A stretch of DNA of 64,000 nt from Lotus japonicus (GCF_012489685.1 NC_080043.1:16982223-17046222), one strand, 5' to 3'; shown: positions 13,230 through 24,112, counted from the stretch's first letter. Notes: generated by a model not told the origin, from the sequence alone. Translations and numbers: made by a program.

Positions 13230-14150
13230 GGTTTAGAAAATTAAAGCCCCTGAGAAATGAGGGTCTTCGTTTGGCTTTTGTGCCACAATGTGTTACAGGT
13301 TAATAACCATTGTTCCCATTGTCATTTGGCGTCGTCACCTGACTGTCAACGCTGTGATCATCCCCTCGAGGACAACCTTCATTGTTTACGAGATTGCTCG
13401 TACTCTCGCGAGGTCTGGTCCCCATTTGAATGCCCTTACCTGGCTCGGGTTTGCAGTATGCAGCGTGAATGATTGGGTCCGTACCCAGATTCAAGGCCAA
13501 CACTCTCTTCTCTTTGCTGCTGCCCTTTGGGGCCTCTAGAGTTGGAGAAACGTAATGGTTATTGGCGATAATGACTGGTATGTTGATTTCGTTACGCGAT
13601 GGATACAACAGGAATGTAAGGATTATGGGTTATGGCTCACGCGAATAGGTAATGAGGATGATGATGCTCGGGTTCATCGTTGGAAGCTCCCTCCTTCTAG
13701 CATGGTGAAGTTGAATACGGATGGAGCTTTTAGTTTTAGTCATCACAAAATGGGCATGGGTGGCCTGGTGCGTGATGCTTCTGGGAATTGGGTGGCTGGC
13801 TTCATGGTTGGCATGGGAGATGGCGATGCTCTCTTGGCTGAGATCACGACAGTTAAGCTTGGCCTTAATTTTTTGTGGGATTCTAATATTCGTAGTGTCA
13901 TTTGTGAGGTTGATTGTAAGGAGATTGTGGATGCTCTTCAGGGTGATCAACTCCACTTCCATGAGCTTGCGTCTGCGTTTTTGGAAATCGGGACTTTAGT
14001 TCAGCGTGAATGGACCATTCTCCTTGTGAGTGTTCCTATCATCGCTTGGAGGACTCTCCTCCCGTGCTTAGTCCCATTCTAGCTAGGGATTTGTTAGCCT
14101 TGTAGCTTTTTAATTTTCTTTTTAATTTTCTGATGTACCAAAAAAAATAT
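13230..14150 (+). pseudogene. 5'-truncated LINE: zf-RVT and RNase H domains, broken
   Basis: Codons from about 13,250 give a reverse-transcriptase zinc-binding (zf-RVT) segment (SPDCQRCDHPLEDNLHCL). A frame change follows near 13,430, then a stop at 13,537-13,539. An open frame 13,555-14,082 then carries an RNase H domain of the RVT_3 type: KLNTDGA (first Asp), LLAEI (Glu) and CEVDCKEI (second Asp). The sequence ends in a 3' UTR-like stretch and an A-run near 14,140-14,147. This order is that of the end of a plant L1-type ORF2. The 5' part of the LINE, including RT, is absent. Target duplications were not found. Confidence 0.75.
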
Positions 14151-14248
14151 TTCAAGCTAATATTTATTTTTTAACATTATTTGATTTACAATTTAAAACA
14201 TGTGAACACAATGATTTATTGAGTCACATAATTTCAAATGAGAAAAAG

Positions 14249-14413
14249 TTTGATGCACCGACGGTGTAAAGTTTTTTTACACCGTCAACCAATCAGATTT
14301 CAAGAATGTGAGAAAATCTCTCTTTTCATTTAATTTTTTTAATTGACATGTCACATCCTTGAAATCTGATTGGTTGACGGTGTAAAAAAACTTTACACCG
14401 TCGGTGCATCAAA
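14249..14413. mobile_element. 165-bp MITE with perfect 56-bp terminal inverted repeats
   Basis: The left end TTTGATGCACCGACGGTG is repeated as its exact reverse complement at the right end, and the match runs for 56 bases on each side with a short unique centre. Inside each arm GACGGTGTAAA pairs with TTTACACCGTC, so each arm also folds on itself. No clear target duplication is visible, so the superfamily is open. Confidence 0.85.
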
Positions 14414-14454
14414 ATTAAACTCATTTCAAATATAAGATATACATAACGAAAGCA

Positions 14455-14518
<64 letters not shown>
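14455..14518. repeat. (AAT)n microsatellite
   Basis: About 21 uninterrupted AAT/TAA units. Confidence 0.97.
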
Positions 14519-14737
14519 CTTCATTGTCGTCAATCGTCATAGGCGTTGGTTTGAGAAACCATGTTATTGCATAGGTAAGCGGTGTGGCTGCACGAAAAAA
14601 AAACGTTGGAAGAGGCAAACCTCAACTCATTTACTTGCTATGACCAATATTTCTTTCTTTTTTGTATGATACAAGTTTCCTTTAATCAGAATACGCAAAC
14701 AATAGGCAAATTTATAGTAAGGTAGCAAGTAGCGTGA

Positions 14738-14891
14738 AAGTGTGATTAGGTTGTTTACGGTGAAAGACCATATATTTATTGCAAATTCATGGTGAAAGAA
14801 GGGATACATTTTTTTTAGAAAGTGAAAATATATATTAAGTGTGATTACGTTGTTTACGGTAAAAGACCATATATTTACCGCAGATTCACAG
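14738..14891. repeat. 55-bp direct duplication, 99 bp apart
   Basis: AAGTGTGATTAGGTTGTTTA at 14,738 and AAGTGTGATTACGTTGTTTA at 14,837 start two near-copies of a 55-bp segment just left of element A. Confidence 0.8.
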
Positions 14892-14900
14892 AAAGAATAC

Positions 14901-15180
14901 TGTTCTGGGAATGAACATTGAAGAGAGGCATAGTACCTAGAGGTAGAGGGATTGTGCCAAGAGAGAATGAGAGTGAGAGAGAGTGCTGAATTTCAAGTGT
15001 TATTTCATCAAATGAGCCAAAAGTCCCCTATACTTGATAACTACCTCCTATTTATAGAGCTTGGGTACTACCTATTGGGCCAATTGGGCCTCCGAGGTCA
15101 AGGCCCATCTGAAGGCCAGGGCCCCGCCTCAGGGCGAGATACATGCTGGGCGTTGCCCCTCTAGGGGCTCGCCCAGTCCA
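14901..15180 (-). repeat. 3' LTR of element A
   Basis: 280 bp, TG...CA ends. On the element strand it begins TGGACTGGGCGAGCCCCTAG and ends CATTCCCAGAACA. By eye it has no difference from the copy at 22,095-22,374. The minus strand holds a TATA-like CTATAAATAGG near 15,050. Confidence 0.95.
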
Positions 15181-16068
15181 CTAGTCCACAAGACACCGAG
15201 CTCGAGGTATGAGAGCTAAGTGTGTCTTTTAAATGCTTTTACATATGTCTTACAGTACACCGGAATCTGCACTGCCAACATGGCTTGAGAAAAGAGAAGT
15301 AAACTATATCGCCAACATGGCGTGAGCAAAAGGAAACTAGCATTTTCGGTTACCCAGTCCACTGACTTGACGAGCAATCCGAGCGGGCAAGTCCACAAGT
15401 CCACAAGCGGCGAGAACGATTACTTCGTATTGGCGATAAGTTGGAGCAGGTGTATGATCGTTCGCCGGCGGGAAAGGTGGCAGGCATGGGTCATGTGCTG
15501 ATCATTCAATCATTGACTGGCGGTAACCCCGGCGAGCGACTGAACTTCGTTGTTGGTGTCACCCGTCAGGCGATGGTGTTTGATCCTTATAGTGGCGAGG
15601 CTTTTCGCGCTTTCCCTTATTTTAAAACCCTTTCAAATCTCTATCCGCCTCACGTGGCTGCCCCACGTGATGCGTCGGTTACATCAATTTCCCTTTCTCC
15701 GGAACCGTCACTTCCCCTTTCATAACCGTCCCATCGTGCGCAGTAACTCCCCGTTGCACGCGACCCACCTCCCCAAAACCATCATGACTTCCAACCTTCC
15801 ACACGCGTCCAACACGCGTCACCCTTCCAGCTTCTCCCCTTCCCCTATAAAAACCCTTCTTCCCCACAGTCATCCCTTTCCGAGACCCCTCTTTACTTCC
15901 CTAATCGCTTACCAAACTCCCTCTGCCCACTTCCGCTCCGGAGCCGTCGCTTATCACCCTTTCCGCTACCCACTCTTCACATCCTACTCCGGTGAGTCCC
16001 ACTGTCCTTATCTTTGCATCACACACATACTCATCTTTTCCTTTCTTTCACTTCACCATCTTCTAAAA

Positions 16069-17072
16069 ATGGCTTCAAACCCTACCTCCCCTAACCACTC
16101 CTCTTCTTCCTCCGGAAGCGACCCTGATGCCACCGCCGCCGGCGGCCTCCGTTTAGAGGCCCCGGAGATCCCACCTTACCGACTAAAAACCTACGCCACT
16201 CTGCCCCTTCCAGTCCAAATAGCCCCCACTCACGAGGCTATAGACCAACCTTCTATTTTCCAGAACAGCGATCTCATCGTGCAGTTCGTGAACTCCCTGG
16301 GTGGTTTGTCGAATGACGATGAGTTTAGCGCGAAACTCAGGATCTGGATTTGCAGTCCTGGGGACCGCCCCTGGCTTCATAAGCCAGACGGCGACGTAAA
16401 GAGATCCCATTTCTTCTTTGCGTATGAATACATGTTTAGCGAGCTTGGAATCAGGCTTCCTTTCTCGCCCTTTGTCCAAACCGTCCTCCGCGACATCAAC
16501 GCGGCTCCCTGCCAACTCCACCCTAACGCCTGGGCCTTCATTCGGTGTTTTGAAATCCTAAGCGCCGCTGTCGGCATCGCCCCATCCCCCACCAGTTTCT
16601 TCTACCTCTACGACGTCGACCCCAAGTCCATAAAAAACAAAGGATGGATTTCCTTGAAGGCCCGAGCCGGCCGGAAGTGCTTGCATCCCCACAAAAGTAA
16701 CGCGAAGTCCTCCTTCGCACGGAAGTACTTCCGTGTGGCGGTTCATCCCGCCTACCCAGAGGCATTCACCCTTAGAGACGGGACCGCCCTTTTTCCTCTT
16801 TACTGGACGGAGAAGCCCAATGGGATCACCGATCCTTCAGAGGAATCTTTGTCCGCCAACGACAAAGCCTTTCTTAATCTCCTTGCCCCACTTCCCATCC
16901 TTGACTGCACAACTGTCCTTGAGGGCGCTGACCTCTCAAGAACTCCCAAATACTTAGGTTGCCCATAGCTCACTTTTATTATTGACATTTCCTTTCTCGT
17001 CTCCTATGTTGTCACTGACCGTATTTTTTATTGTTACAGAAGATATGAATTTCACGAACGTCGAGCTCCCTT
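16069..17072 (+). CDS. Antisense gene of element A, putative gypsy-type transposon protein (PF04195-like), truncated
   Basis: It lies on the strand opposite gag-pol, between integrase and the 3' LTR. The start ATG at 16,069 (AAAATGG context) follows a TATA box TATAAAA at 15,846. Read without splicing it gives 299 aa and stops at 16,966-16,968. LGIRLPFSPFVQTVLRD and HPNAWAFIRCFEILSAA resemble the core of the plant family 'putative gypsy type transposon' (PF04195). An intron 16,958-17,039 (TTAG/GTTGCC ... TTGTTACAG) would skip the stop and continue as EDMNFTNVELP, a usual way for such proteins to go on. The second exon is cut by the deletion junction near 17,072. The function of this antisense gene is unknown; similar genes occur in Tat elements such as Grande. 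Confidence 0.7.
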
Positions 17073-17627
17073 AGCCTCCGCAAGCCGTCGTCTTAGTCCT
17101 CGCAGGATTACCCTGTTTGCAGATTCCACCTGCCCGTTCGTCTGCGGATGCTCAACAGAGGCGAACCTCATCTGTATGCCCATTTCCCTGCAGAACTCCC
17201 TTGTTTGGCTGCTTGAAAACTGGGTCTCGTTGTCAGATACGATCGCCCTTGGGATCCCGAACCTGCAAACAATATGCTTCCAGTAGAAATTGACTATCTT
17301 TGCAGAAGTAATCTTGGCCAAGGGTTCAGCCTCAATCCACTTAGTGAAGTAGTCCACCGCCACTAATATAAACTTCATTTGTGCCCTGGCGGTCGGAAAA
17401 GGTCCGACTAAGTCCACACCCCACATGGCGAAAGGCCACGGGGCGCTCATCGTTACCAACTCTTTTGGCGGTGCCTTAGACAAATCCGCGAACACTTGAC
17501 ATTTCTTGCACTGCTTCACGAAGTCCATACAATCTTTCCTGAGGGTGGGCCAGTAAAAACCCGCCCTCAACACCTTGCAAGCCAAAGACCTTCCCCCGAT
17601 GTGGCTCGCGCACACTCCTTCATGTAC
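17052..17627 (-). pseudogene. Element A integrase, C terminus deleted
   Basis: It continues the RT frame after an in-frame TAG at 17,628-17,630. It has the zinc-binding His/His/Cys/Cys region (HEGVCASHIGG, CKKCQVF). The catalytic core keeps all three acidic residues: Asp in WGVDLVGPFP, Asp in IVSDNETQF, Glu in GQVESANRV. The frame ends shortly after, where the sequence switches to the antisense gene's exon 2, so the C-terminal DNA-binding region is gone. Confidence 0.9.
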
Positions 17628-19841
17628 CTAAGATATTATCGCTTCGTACTTCTCTGGCGGTACGCATTTCAACAATGGCGTTGAGAAACCACGGCGATAC
17701 AAGTGTCCGTCAATGAGAGTATAGTGACTCGCCTCCCGCCGTTGTTCCTTCGTGCATTGCTCCACTTCTGTCGGGTCCCCCGCCAAGATAGATATTATGG
17801 AATCCATCCATGTTCCCCCTCTGTTCACGCAGGCCATGAGCTCGCCTTCGATGCTTGGGTACGCCAGCGTTTCCTGAATCACACTTTTGTTATTGCCGGG
17901 CTTCCGCGTGCTCGCCAATTTGGCCAGCGCGTCCGCCCGCTGATTTTCTGCCCGAGGAACGTACTCCACCACGACCTCTTGAAAAAGTGTCATCAAATAC
18001 CGTACCCGCTCAAGGTACTTGATCAGATTAGGATCTTTGACCTGGAAAGTTCCCTTTACTTGATTCTCCACCAATTGTGAGTCCGTTCTTATCAACAAAC
18101 TCCCGATCTTCACTTCCCGCGCCAACTTCAATCCGGCGATGAGAGCTTCATATTCTGCTTGGTTGTTCGTTGCTTTGAACTCGAATTTCAGGGATTGCTC
18201 CAACACTAGTTCTCCCGGCCCTTCTAACGTTACTCCCGCGCCGCTGCCACTACTATTGGAGGATCCATCCACGAAGAGAGTCCACTGAGTGTCCACTCTT
18301 TCAAACCGATCTGGAGTCAACTCGACCACAAAGTCAGCTAGCGACTGCGCACCAACCGTGCCCCGCTTATCATATTGCAAACCATACTCTGACAATTCAA
18401 CCGACCAGGCGACCAATCTACCTGATAAATCCGGTTTTTGTAATACTTGTCTCAAGGGCAAATCCGTCCGCACCTTCACGGGAAAACTCTGAAAATAAGG
18501 TCTCAACCGCCGGGCGGTGACGAGGACCGCCAGCGCCGCCTTCTCAATTTTCTGATATCTGACCTCCGCGCCCTGGAGTGTGTGACTAACAAAATAAACA
18601 ATTCGATGCTCGCCATCTATCTCCTGCAACATCACAGAACTCAGAGCACTATCGCTCACAGCAAAATACAAATGCAGCGGGTGTCCCTGTATTGGTTTCG
18701 ACAAGATTGGCGGTGACGATAGGAGTTCCTTGAGGCGAACAAAAGCTTCCTCACACTCCGCCGTCCACTCAAATGCGACATTCTTGCGAAGACACTTGAA
18801 AAAAGGGAAAGATCTGTCACCAGACTTGGGAAGAAACCGAGACAAAGCTGCTATTCGCCCCGTCAAACGTTGGACCTCTTTCACATTAGAAGGGCTTTTC
18901 ATCTGCTGAATCGCCTTGCATTTTTCTGGGTTTATCTCGATTCCTTTGGATGTGATCATGAATCCCAAAAACTTGCCCCCCTGAACACCAAAAGAGCATT
19001 TCTCCGGGTTGAGGCGCATATTGTGCTTCCTTATTTCGCCAAATGCTTCCTCCAGATCTTGATGATGGTCTAAACCACGTACTGATTTAACAATCATGTC
19101 ATCAACGTAAACCTCCATGTTTCTTCCCACCTGCCCAGCAAAAACCCTATCCATCAATCTTTGGTAGGTCGCCCCAGCGTTCTTTAGTCCAAACGGCATG
19201 GTGCGATTGCAATAATTGACTCTGGCGGTCATAAAAGCCGTTTTGTCCTCGTCTGCCGGGTGCATGCGGATTTGATGATAGCCAGAATAAGCATCCATCA
19301 AGCTAAGCAGTTCGTTGCCCGAGGCACCATCAACAAGGCTATCGATGCTGGGAAGGGGATACGAATCCTTTGGACATGCTTTGTTTAAGTCTGTGTAATC
19401 TACACACATTCGCCATTTCCCGTTCGCCTTCTTCACCATTACGACGTTCGCCAACCACGTCGGATACTTCACCTCCCTGATGAACTCTGCCGCCAGCAAC
19501 TTGTCGACTTCCTGTTGTACCGCCTTCCCTTTGTCGCCACCCAAGCGTCTCCTGAGTTGTGAAACTGGCTTGACACTTGGATTCAATGCTAACCGATGGC
19601 ATATGAAGTTTGGATCAATTCCAGGCATGTCTTTGCAGCTCCAAGCGAACAAGTCTAAGTTCTCCCCAAGCAGTTTTGTCAGGCGCGTCTCCTGCTCTTC
19701 CGTCAGTCTGGTCCCAATCTTCAAAGTGCGATCGCCAAACTTTAGCGCCTTCGTTTCCTCAATTGGCGTGGGCCTCAAGATTTTCATCCGAAGCTTCGAT
19801 TTCATAACATCTATGACCAACCAACGCACTCTTCTTGCCAT
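17628..19841 (-). CDS. Element A reverse transcriptase with two RNase H domains
   Basis: 737-aa open frame. The RT domain holds FGLKNAGATYQR and the catalytic YVDDMIV. A first RNase H follows (LHLYFAVSDSALSSVML, acidic residues partly lost). A second, archaeal-like RNase H then follows: LFVDGSSNSSGSGAG (Asp), NNQAEYEALIAGL (Glu), IRTDSQLV (Asp). The dual arrangement marks the Tat lineage. The frame overlaps gag-protease by 83 nt in a different register. A nonsense TAG ends it just before the integrase zinc region. The first Met may not be a real start. Confidence 0.9.
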   Translation of the reverse strand: MARRVRWLVIDVMKSKLRMKILRPTPIEETKALKFGDRTLKIGTRLTEEQETRLTKLLGENLDLFAWSCKDMPGIDPNFICHRLALNPSVKPVSQLRRRLGGDKGKAVQQEVDKLLAAEFIREVKYPTWLANVVMVKKANGKWRMCVDYTDLNKACPKDSYPLPSIDSLVDGASGNELLSLMDAYSGYHQIRMHPADEDKTAFMTARVNYCNRTMPFGLKNAGATYQRLMDRVFAGQVGRNMEVYVDDMIVKSVRGLDHHQDLEEAFGEIRKHNMRLNPEKCSFGVQGGKFLGFMITSKGIEINPEKCKAIQQMKSPSNVKEVQRLTGRIAALSRFLPKSGDRSFPFFKCLRKNVAFEWTAECEEAFVRLKELLSSPPILSKPIQGHPLHLYFAVSDSALSSVMLQEIDGEHRIVYFVSHTLQGAEVRYQKIEKAALAVLVTARRLRPYFQSFPVKVRTDLPLRQVLQKPDLSGRLVAWSVELSEYGLQYDKRGTVGAQSLADFVVELTPDRFERVDTQWTLFVDGSSNSSGSGAGVTLEGPGELVLEQSLKFEFKATNNQAEYEALIAGLKLAREVKIGSLLIRTDSQLVENQVKGTFQVKDPNLIKYLERVRYLMTLFQEVVVEYVPRAENQRADALAKLASTRKPGNNKSVIQETLAYPSIEGELMACVNRGGTWMDSIISILAGDPTEVEQCTKEQRREASHYTLIDGHLYRRGFSTPLLKCVPPEKYEAIIS

Positions 19842-21930
19842 ACAAGTTAAGGCAATTATTGTAACACTCCCTCGCCATCTTCTGGTCCACCTTCAGCTTT
19901 CCCACCTTTCCACTGCTTAGCGGATACTTGACCGCCAAGTGGGCTGTTGAAATTACAGCGCAAAGGCGATTCAATGTATTTCGCCCAATGATGACATTGT
20001 AAGATGCCACCACCTGGAGAACCAGATACCTTACCTTCAAAACCCTGGCACACTCATCTTCCCCAAATATTGTGTCTAGATCAATGTATCCCCGCACCAT
20101 TACTTGCTCCCCCGCGAAACCTACCAAGGTTCCCGCATATGGAGTCAGATCATTGTCAGTTAGTCCCAACTTGTCAAATGCATCACCATAGATAATATCA
20201 GCCGAACTACCCTGATCCAGGAGTACCCTTCTGACGTTGAAACTGTTCATCCTTAACTGTACCACAATCGGGTCGTCCTTATGAGGCTTTATCCCCTCAA
20301 AGTCCGCCATCGAGATTGTTATGTCAGGGTGTACGAATCCAAAAGCGACCTCATGAACGGAATTAACGGCACGAACATGGCGCTTACGCGCCGCATGAGT
20401 GTCGCCACCGCCGCCAAATCCCCCGGCGATGGTGTTGATGGTCCCGACGGGCGGGCCTGAGTGTTGAGCGAACGTGTCATCAGCCCCTTTCGTGGCGATA
20501 GCCGCTGTTTCTTGCTTTTTCTTGCCCTTAGTGTCCGCTCGCTCCTCCTCCCACTTGTGCGCTTTGTTTTGATCGCCACCGTTGCGCCACAGACCTTGAC
20601 GGTTTCCTTGATATCCCGCCCGAATCAACTTATCAATCTCCCGCTGCAAAGTCCAACAGTCATCCGTATCATGCCCGGCGGACCGGTGGAACTCACACCA
20701 CTTCTTGGGATTGGCGTCCCGTGGCTGATACTTTGGGGCCTCCGGTTCATCCACTAGATTCGCGTCCTTCGCCCCTTGGAGCATATCCGATAAATCTGTG
20801 TTCATCACCATATCAGTTTCCTCCCGTTGGCGATGAGACTTAGATTGCCAAGGCCGACGTTGTTCATAATCATCGCGCCGTGGATACAACTGTTCCTTGG
20901 TCGGTTTGAATACCGACTTCCCCTTACCTGGTCTCTGCTGCTTGCCATCCCCCTTATCTTCGCCGCTCCTATCTTTTTTCGCACGCTTTGGCGACGAGTC
21001 ACCCTTTTCCAACTTCGCGCGCTTTCTTTTGAAAGCGTCGTCCTCCTCGTCGAGAATATAAGTGCTGGCACGAGCACGCATCTCGTCCATCGAGCGCGCC
21101 GGCTTACGTGTCAATTTGCTGTTCAACCCTCCCGGCAGCAAACCGTTTTTAAATGCTAAAGCACAAGCTCGAGGCTCCTCGTCCTCTACCTTTACCGACG
21201 CCGCGCTGTACCTTGCCATGTACTCTTTCAGCGACTCCCCTTCTTGCTGGCGAATATTGTATAGGTCATTGATCGTCACCGGCTGATTCTTATTTGCCGA
21301 GAATTGCACTAGAAACTTGGATGAGAAGTCTCTGAAATTTGAAATCGATCCTCGCGGCAAAGTTGTGAACCACGCCATCGCCGTCGATTTGAACGTCGAT
21401 GGAAACATCCTGCACTTCACCGCATCTGACGCCGCAATTATCACCATCTTCGTATTAAAATACAGAAGATGATATTTCGGATCGGAATCTCCGCTGTAAG
21501 AATCCATAACTAACGTTTTCATGTTATCCGGAATCGCCACATTCTCAACATCTTCCGAGAACGGACGGAACTCAGCCACGGAATCTGCTTCTCTGCTTCC
21601 ATCATCTCGCTGCTCGCGACGGTAGAAATCTAACTGAGCCTGTAGATGCTCATTCCGCTGCTGGATGTTGCCAATACTGCGCATCAAATGGCGCCATTGC
21701 TCCTGTGTCACCGCCGGCTGTTGTTACGGAGCAGGTGAATTCTCTGGTGAGCGCTCCAGAGATCCCACCTGTGAAGGCGATGGAGGAGGTGGTGGTGATG
21801 GAAGAGGAGAAGGCGACTGTACTCCTGTCGTTCGTACCGGAGAATCCAGGTCCACACGATGAGGCCGCCGAGGCGGCGAAATCCGCTGTCGCATTGGTGA
21901 ATGATGCTGCCTCCTGCGTCGAGTCTCCAT
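19759..21930 (-). CDS. Element A gag-protease polyprotein, one in-frame stop
   Basis: The open frame 21,711-19,759 (650 aa) continues upstream in the same register to a Met at 21,930, interrupted by one TAA at 21,724-21,726. The gag core is recognisable by KYHLLYFNTKM, TAMAWFTTLP and QFSANKNQPVTINDLYNIRQ. A Lys/Arg-rich linker and a Cys/His segment (KWCEFHRSAGHDTDDCW, retroviral zinc-knuckle spacing C-x-F-H-x3-H-x4-C) follow. The aspartic protease comes last, with LLDQGSSADIIYG carrying Asp-Gln-Gly-Ser-Ser in place of the usual DTG/DSG. Confidence 0.88.
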
Positions 21931-22074
21931 CCAAACCAGAAACGATGCAAACTCGATCGGAGAACCAACACTAGTCACAGAATCAAAATCAGAAAACCAG
22001 AGAATTGCCTAATCACAATCAGAGGTAACTTCATGCACAATCAATCCACGTGAATGGGAGTAGAAAGTTTACAG

Positions 22075-22094
22075 TCCCCACAGACGGCGCCAAA
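22075..22094 (-). promoter_or_regulatory. Primer-binding site of element A
   Basis: Directly inside the 5' LTR the element strand reads TTTGGCGCCGTCTGTGGGGA. It begins with the TGGCGCC of tRNA-Asp-type primer sites of plant gypsy elements; the exact primer tRNA is inferred. Element B has the same 20 bases. Confidence 0.8.
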
Positions 22095-22374
22095 TGTTCT
22101 GGGAATGAACATTGAAGAGAGGCATAGTACCTAGAGGTAGAGGGATTGTGCCAAGAGAGAATGAGAGTGAGAGAGAGTGCTGAATTTCAAGTGTTATTTC
22201 ATCAAATGAGCCAAAAGTCCCCTATACTTGATAACTACCTCCTATTTATAGAGCTTGGGTACTACCTATTGGGCCAATTGGGCCTCCGAGGTCAAGGCCC
22301 ATCTGAAGGCCAGGGCCCCGCCTCAGGGCGAGATACATGCTGGGCGTTGCCCCTCTAGGGGCTCGCCCAGTCCA
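22095..22374 (-). repeat. 5' LTR of element A
   Basis: 280 bp, same sequence as 14,901-15,180, followed by AATAC, the target duplication. Confidence 0.95.
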
Positions 22375-22928
22375 AATACATACAACTAATTATTTTATTT
22401 TATTACCGGTGACTTGGTGAACTATGTTATTGCTTAAAAAGTTAAATTAGTCGATACAAGATTAATTTAATCAATTAAAACTATTGTCAAATTAATCAGA
22501 AGCTGATGAAACATTGATTTGCACGACATCATATAATTCATAGGAGTATAGCAAACATAACTGGGTCGAGTTTAACCCAGAAAGGATCCAACTCAATCTC
22601 TTAATATGGATATGGTGGTAGGGAGATTATCTTTTAGTATGTTATGCGCAAGGTAGTCAGGATCAGGATCCTACGAAGGATCGAGAGGGGGATAGAAGAT
22701 CGAAGATCAGAGGATCGGAATCTGAATCGTAAGATCCTACAAGAAACGCTAATATGTATTTAATAAAATACACATATACAAAAAGTAATATATAGAACAA
22801 AAATTATCCATGATTAACCATAAGTTAATTAATGATATATCCATAAGATAATTAATATAACATAATAGTATAAGACATATCCAAAACATTACTCTTGATT
22901 CACCATAAGAAATTAAGAACACATTCTT

Positions 22929-23323
22929 TTTTTTTTTTGAAAGTCCAAACTAATACATAGTCAATACTTAAAAGCAAAACCCAAAAACTGAAAACAAAAG
23001 CCCCAATCCCTTTAAACAAGAGATCATAAACCGAATGCAGGCACAAAACTATAGCCCCAAAAGCAATTAGTAGTACTTATGCAGCAAGGAACATAAAACA
23101 AACCAACCAGAATACATGTTAACCTCATTAAATGAGACATAATGAAGAGATAAAGGCCTTATGCAACAAGGAAATCATGCCCTTGAATCACAGAACAAAC
23201 CACAACGCAGCACTAGAGGAGGCACAAGAGAAAATTAAGAGATTTCAGCACCAAGCAAAGGTACAAGTTACACCACCAAACAATAATGAGAACATAAACA
23301 ACACCTAACAAATGTCATTGCTG
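22929..23323 (-). mobile_element. Retroposed LINE-like 3' end with poly(A) and 13-bp target duplication
   Basis: The insert is bounded by AGAACACATTCTT at 22,916-22,928 and 23,324-23,336. On the minus strand it ends in a run of A (seen as T-run at 22,927-22,938). It has no ORF. The T/G-rich text on the minus strand resembles plant LINE 3' UTRs, so I call it a 5'-truncated LINE insertion; a SINE or processed transcript is possible. Confidence 0.75.
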
Positions 23324-23821
23324 AGAACACATTCTTAACATAAGAGTAAGACATCCATAATATGTTCATAACATAAGAGTATAAGACATCCAAAACAGTT
23401 CATAACATAAGACTAATGGGTAAATTAGTGGGCCAAACCAAAAAAAATTAAAAAAAAAAAACTCAATTAAAATCCGATCCTTTAAAAGTAGGATCGGATC
23501 GAGAGCCGAAGATCCTACCTCAAAGATCTCAATCATAATACGATCCACTAGATTTACGATCCTGGTCACGATCCAGATCGAAATTTCCCTTGTAGATCGT
23601 AGGATCTTACGATCCAGATACCACCACTCTCTCATGTGAAGCCACGACAGAGATCCTCTTGCCATGCTCGAGTAGAAGCTCTCAATAATTTTTTCAAAAC
23701 TTTGATCATGGAAAGAGTGATATCAAATTGCGAAAGCCCTTATGGTGTTTATGAACTTCCTATAAATTTAGGGACATTCAAATAAGAAAGACTATACCTA
23801 AACGTCGTTCCGCTATCTAGA

Positions 23822-24112
23822 AAGCTCCTCCAAAGGAGGTACTGAAATTTAATGTTGATGTATACTCTAATTGAAACCTTGGTCCAAGTGGCATTGTTGG
23901 AGTGGTAAGGAATAGTGGGAACCATGTCCTTGGCTATAATTGAAATTTAATGTTGATGTATCCTCTAATTCACTTGAGGCATATAGTGATTGAGAGTGAC
24001 TCCTCTCTTGTGATTGGATGGGTTCAATGGAAGACAAATAGACCATTGAAATTTCTTAATGATCTAAACTTCATTGATGTTTTAATGTGTTTGAGTCGGG
24101 TCAAAAAGCCAT
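23822..24112 (+). pseudogene. RNase H (RVT_3-type) fragment
   Basis: Codons read KFNVDVYSN, a stop, NLGPSGIVGVVRNSG, then in another frame HIVIESDSSLVIGWVQWK and FLNDLNFIDVL. These match the D, E-less middle and D motifs of the plant RNase H-like family found in LINE ORF2 ends. A 30-bp stretch (GAAATTTAATGTTGATGTAT) is duplicated at 23,844 and 23,940, splitting the domain. It is dead. Confidence 0.65.

Larger units (their letters stand above)
14901..22374 (-). mobile_element. Element A: complete Ty3/gypsy retrotransposon, Tat-type
   Basis: The 7,474-bp element is flanked by a perfect 5-bp target duplication, AATAC (14,896-14,900 and 22,375-22,379). It carries two 280-bp LTRs that I read as identical, a primer-binding site, gag-protease, RT with two RNase H domains, integrase, and an antisense gene between pol and the 3' LTR. 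Two RNase H domains and an extra antisense ORF are known traits of the Tat lineage (for example Grande). Identical LTRs point to recent insertion. The coding region is nevertheless broken: in-frame stops occur at 21,724-21,726 and 17,628-17,630, and a deletion near 17,072 removes the integrase C terminus. Confidence 0.93.

Noticed and set aside
15550..16068. Upstream extension of the antisense ORF of element A
   Set aside because: Open by chance; it covers the TATA box, and the good start context and family similarity begin at 16,069.
17628..17630. TAG before integrase as a programmed read-through stop
   Set aside because: Its position inside pol between RNase H and integrase is not where plant gypsy elements are known to recode, and a second unrelated stop exists in gag; ordinary nonsense mutation is simpler.
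22660..23625. GATC-rich words (GATCCTACGATC type) at both ends as transposon terminal repeats
   Set aside because: The two sides do not align as inverted repeats beyond short words and no target duplication is seen; left as unexplained repeat sequence.
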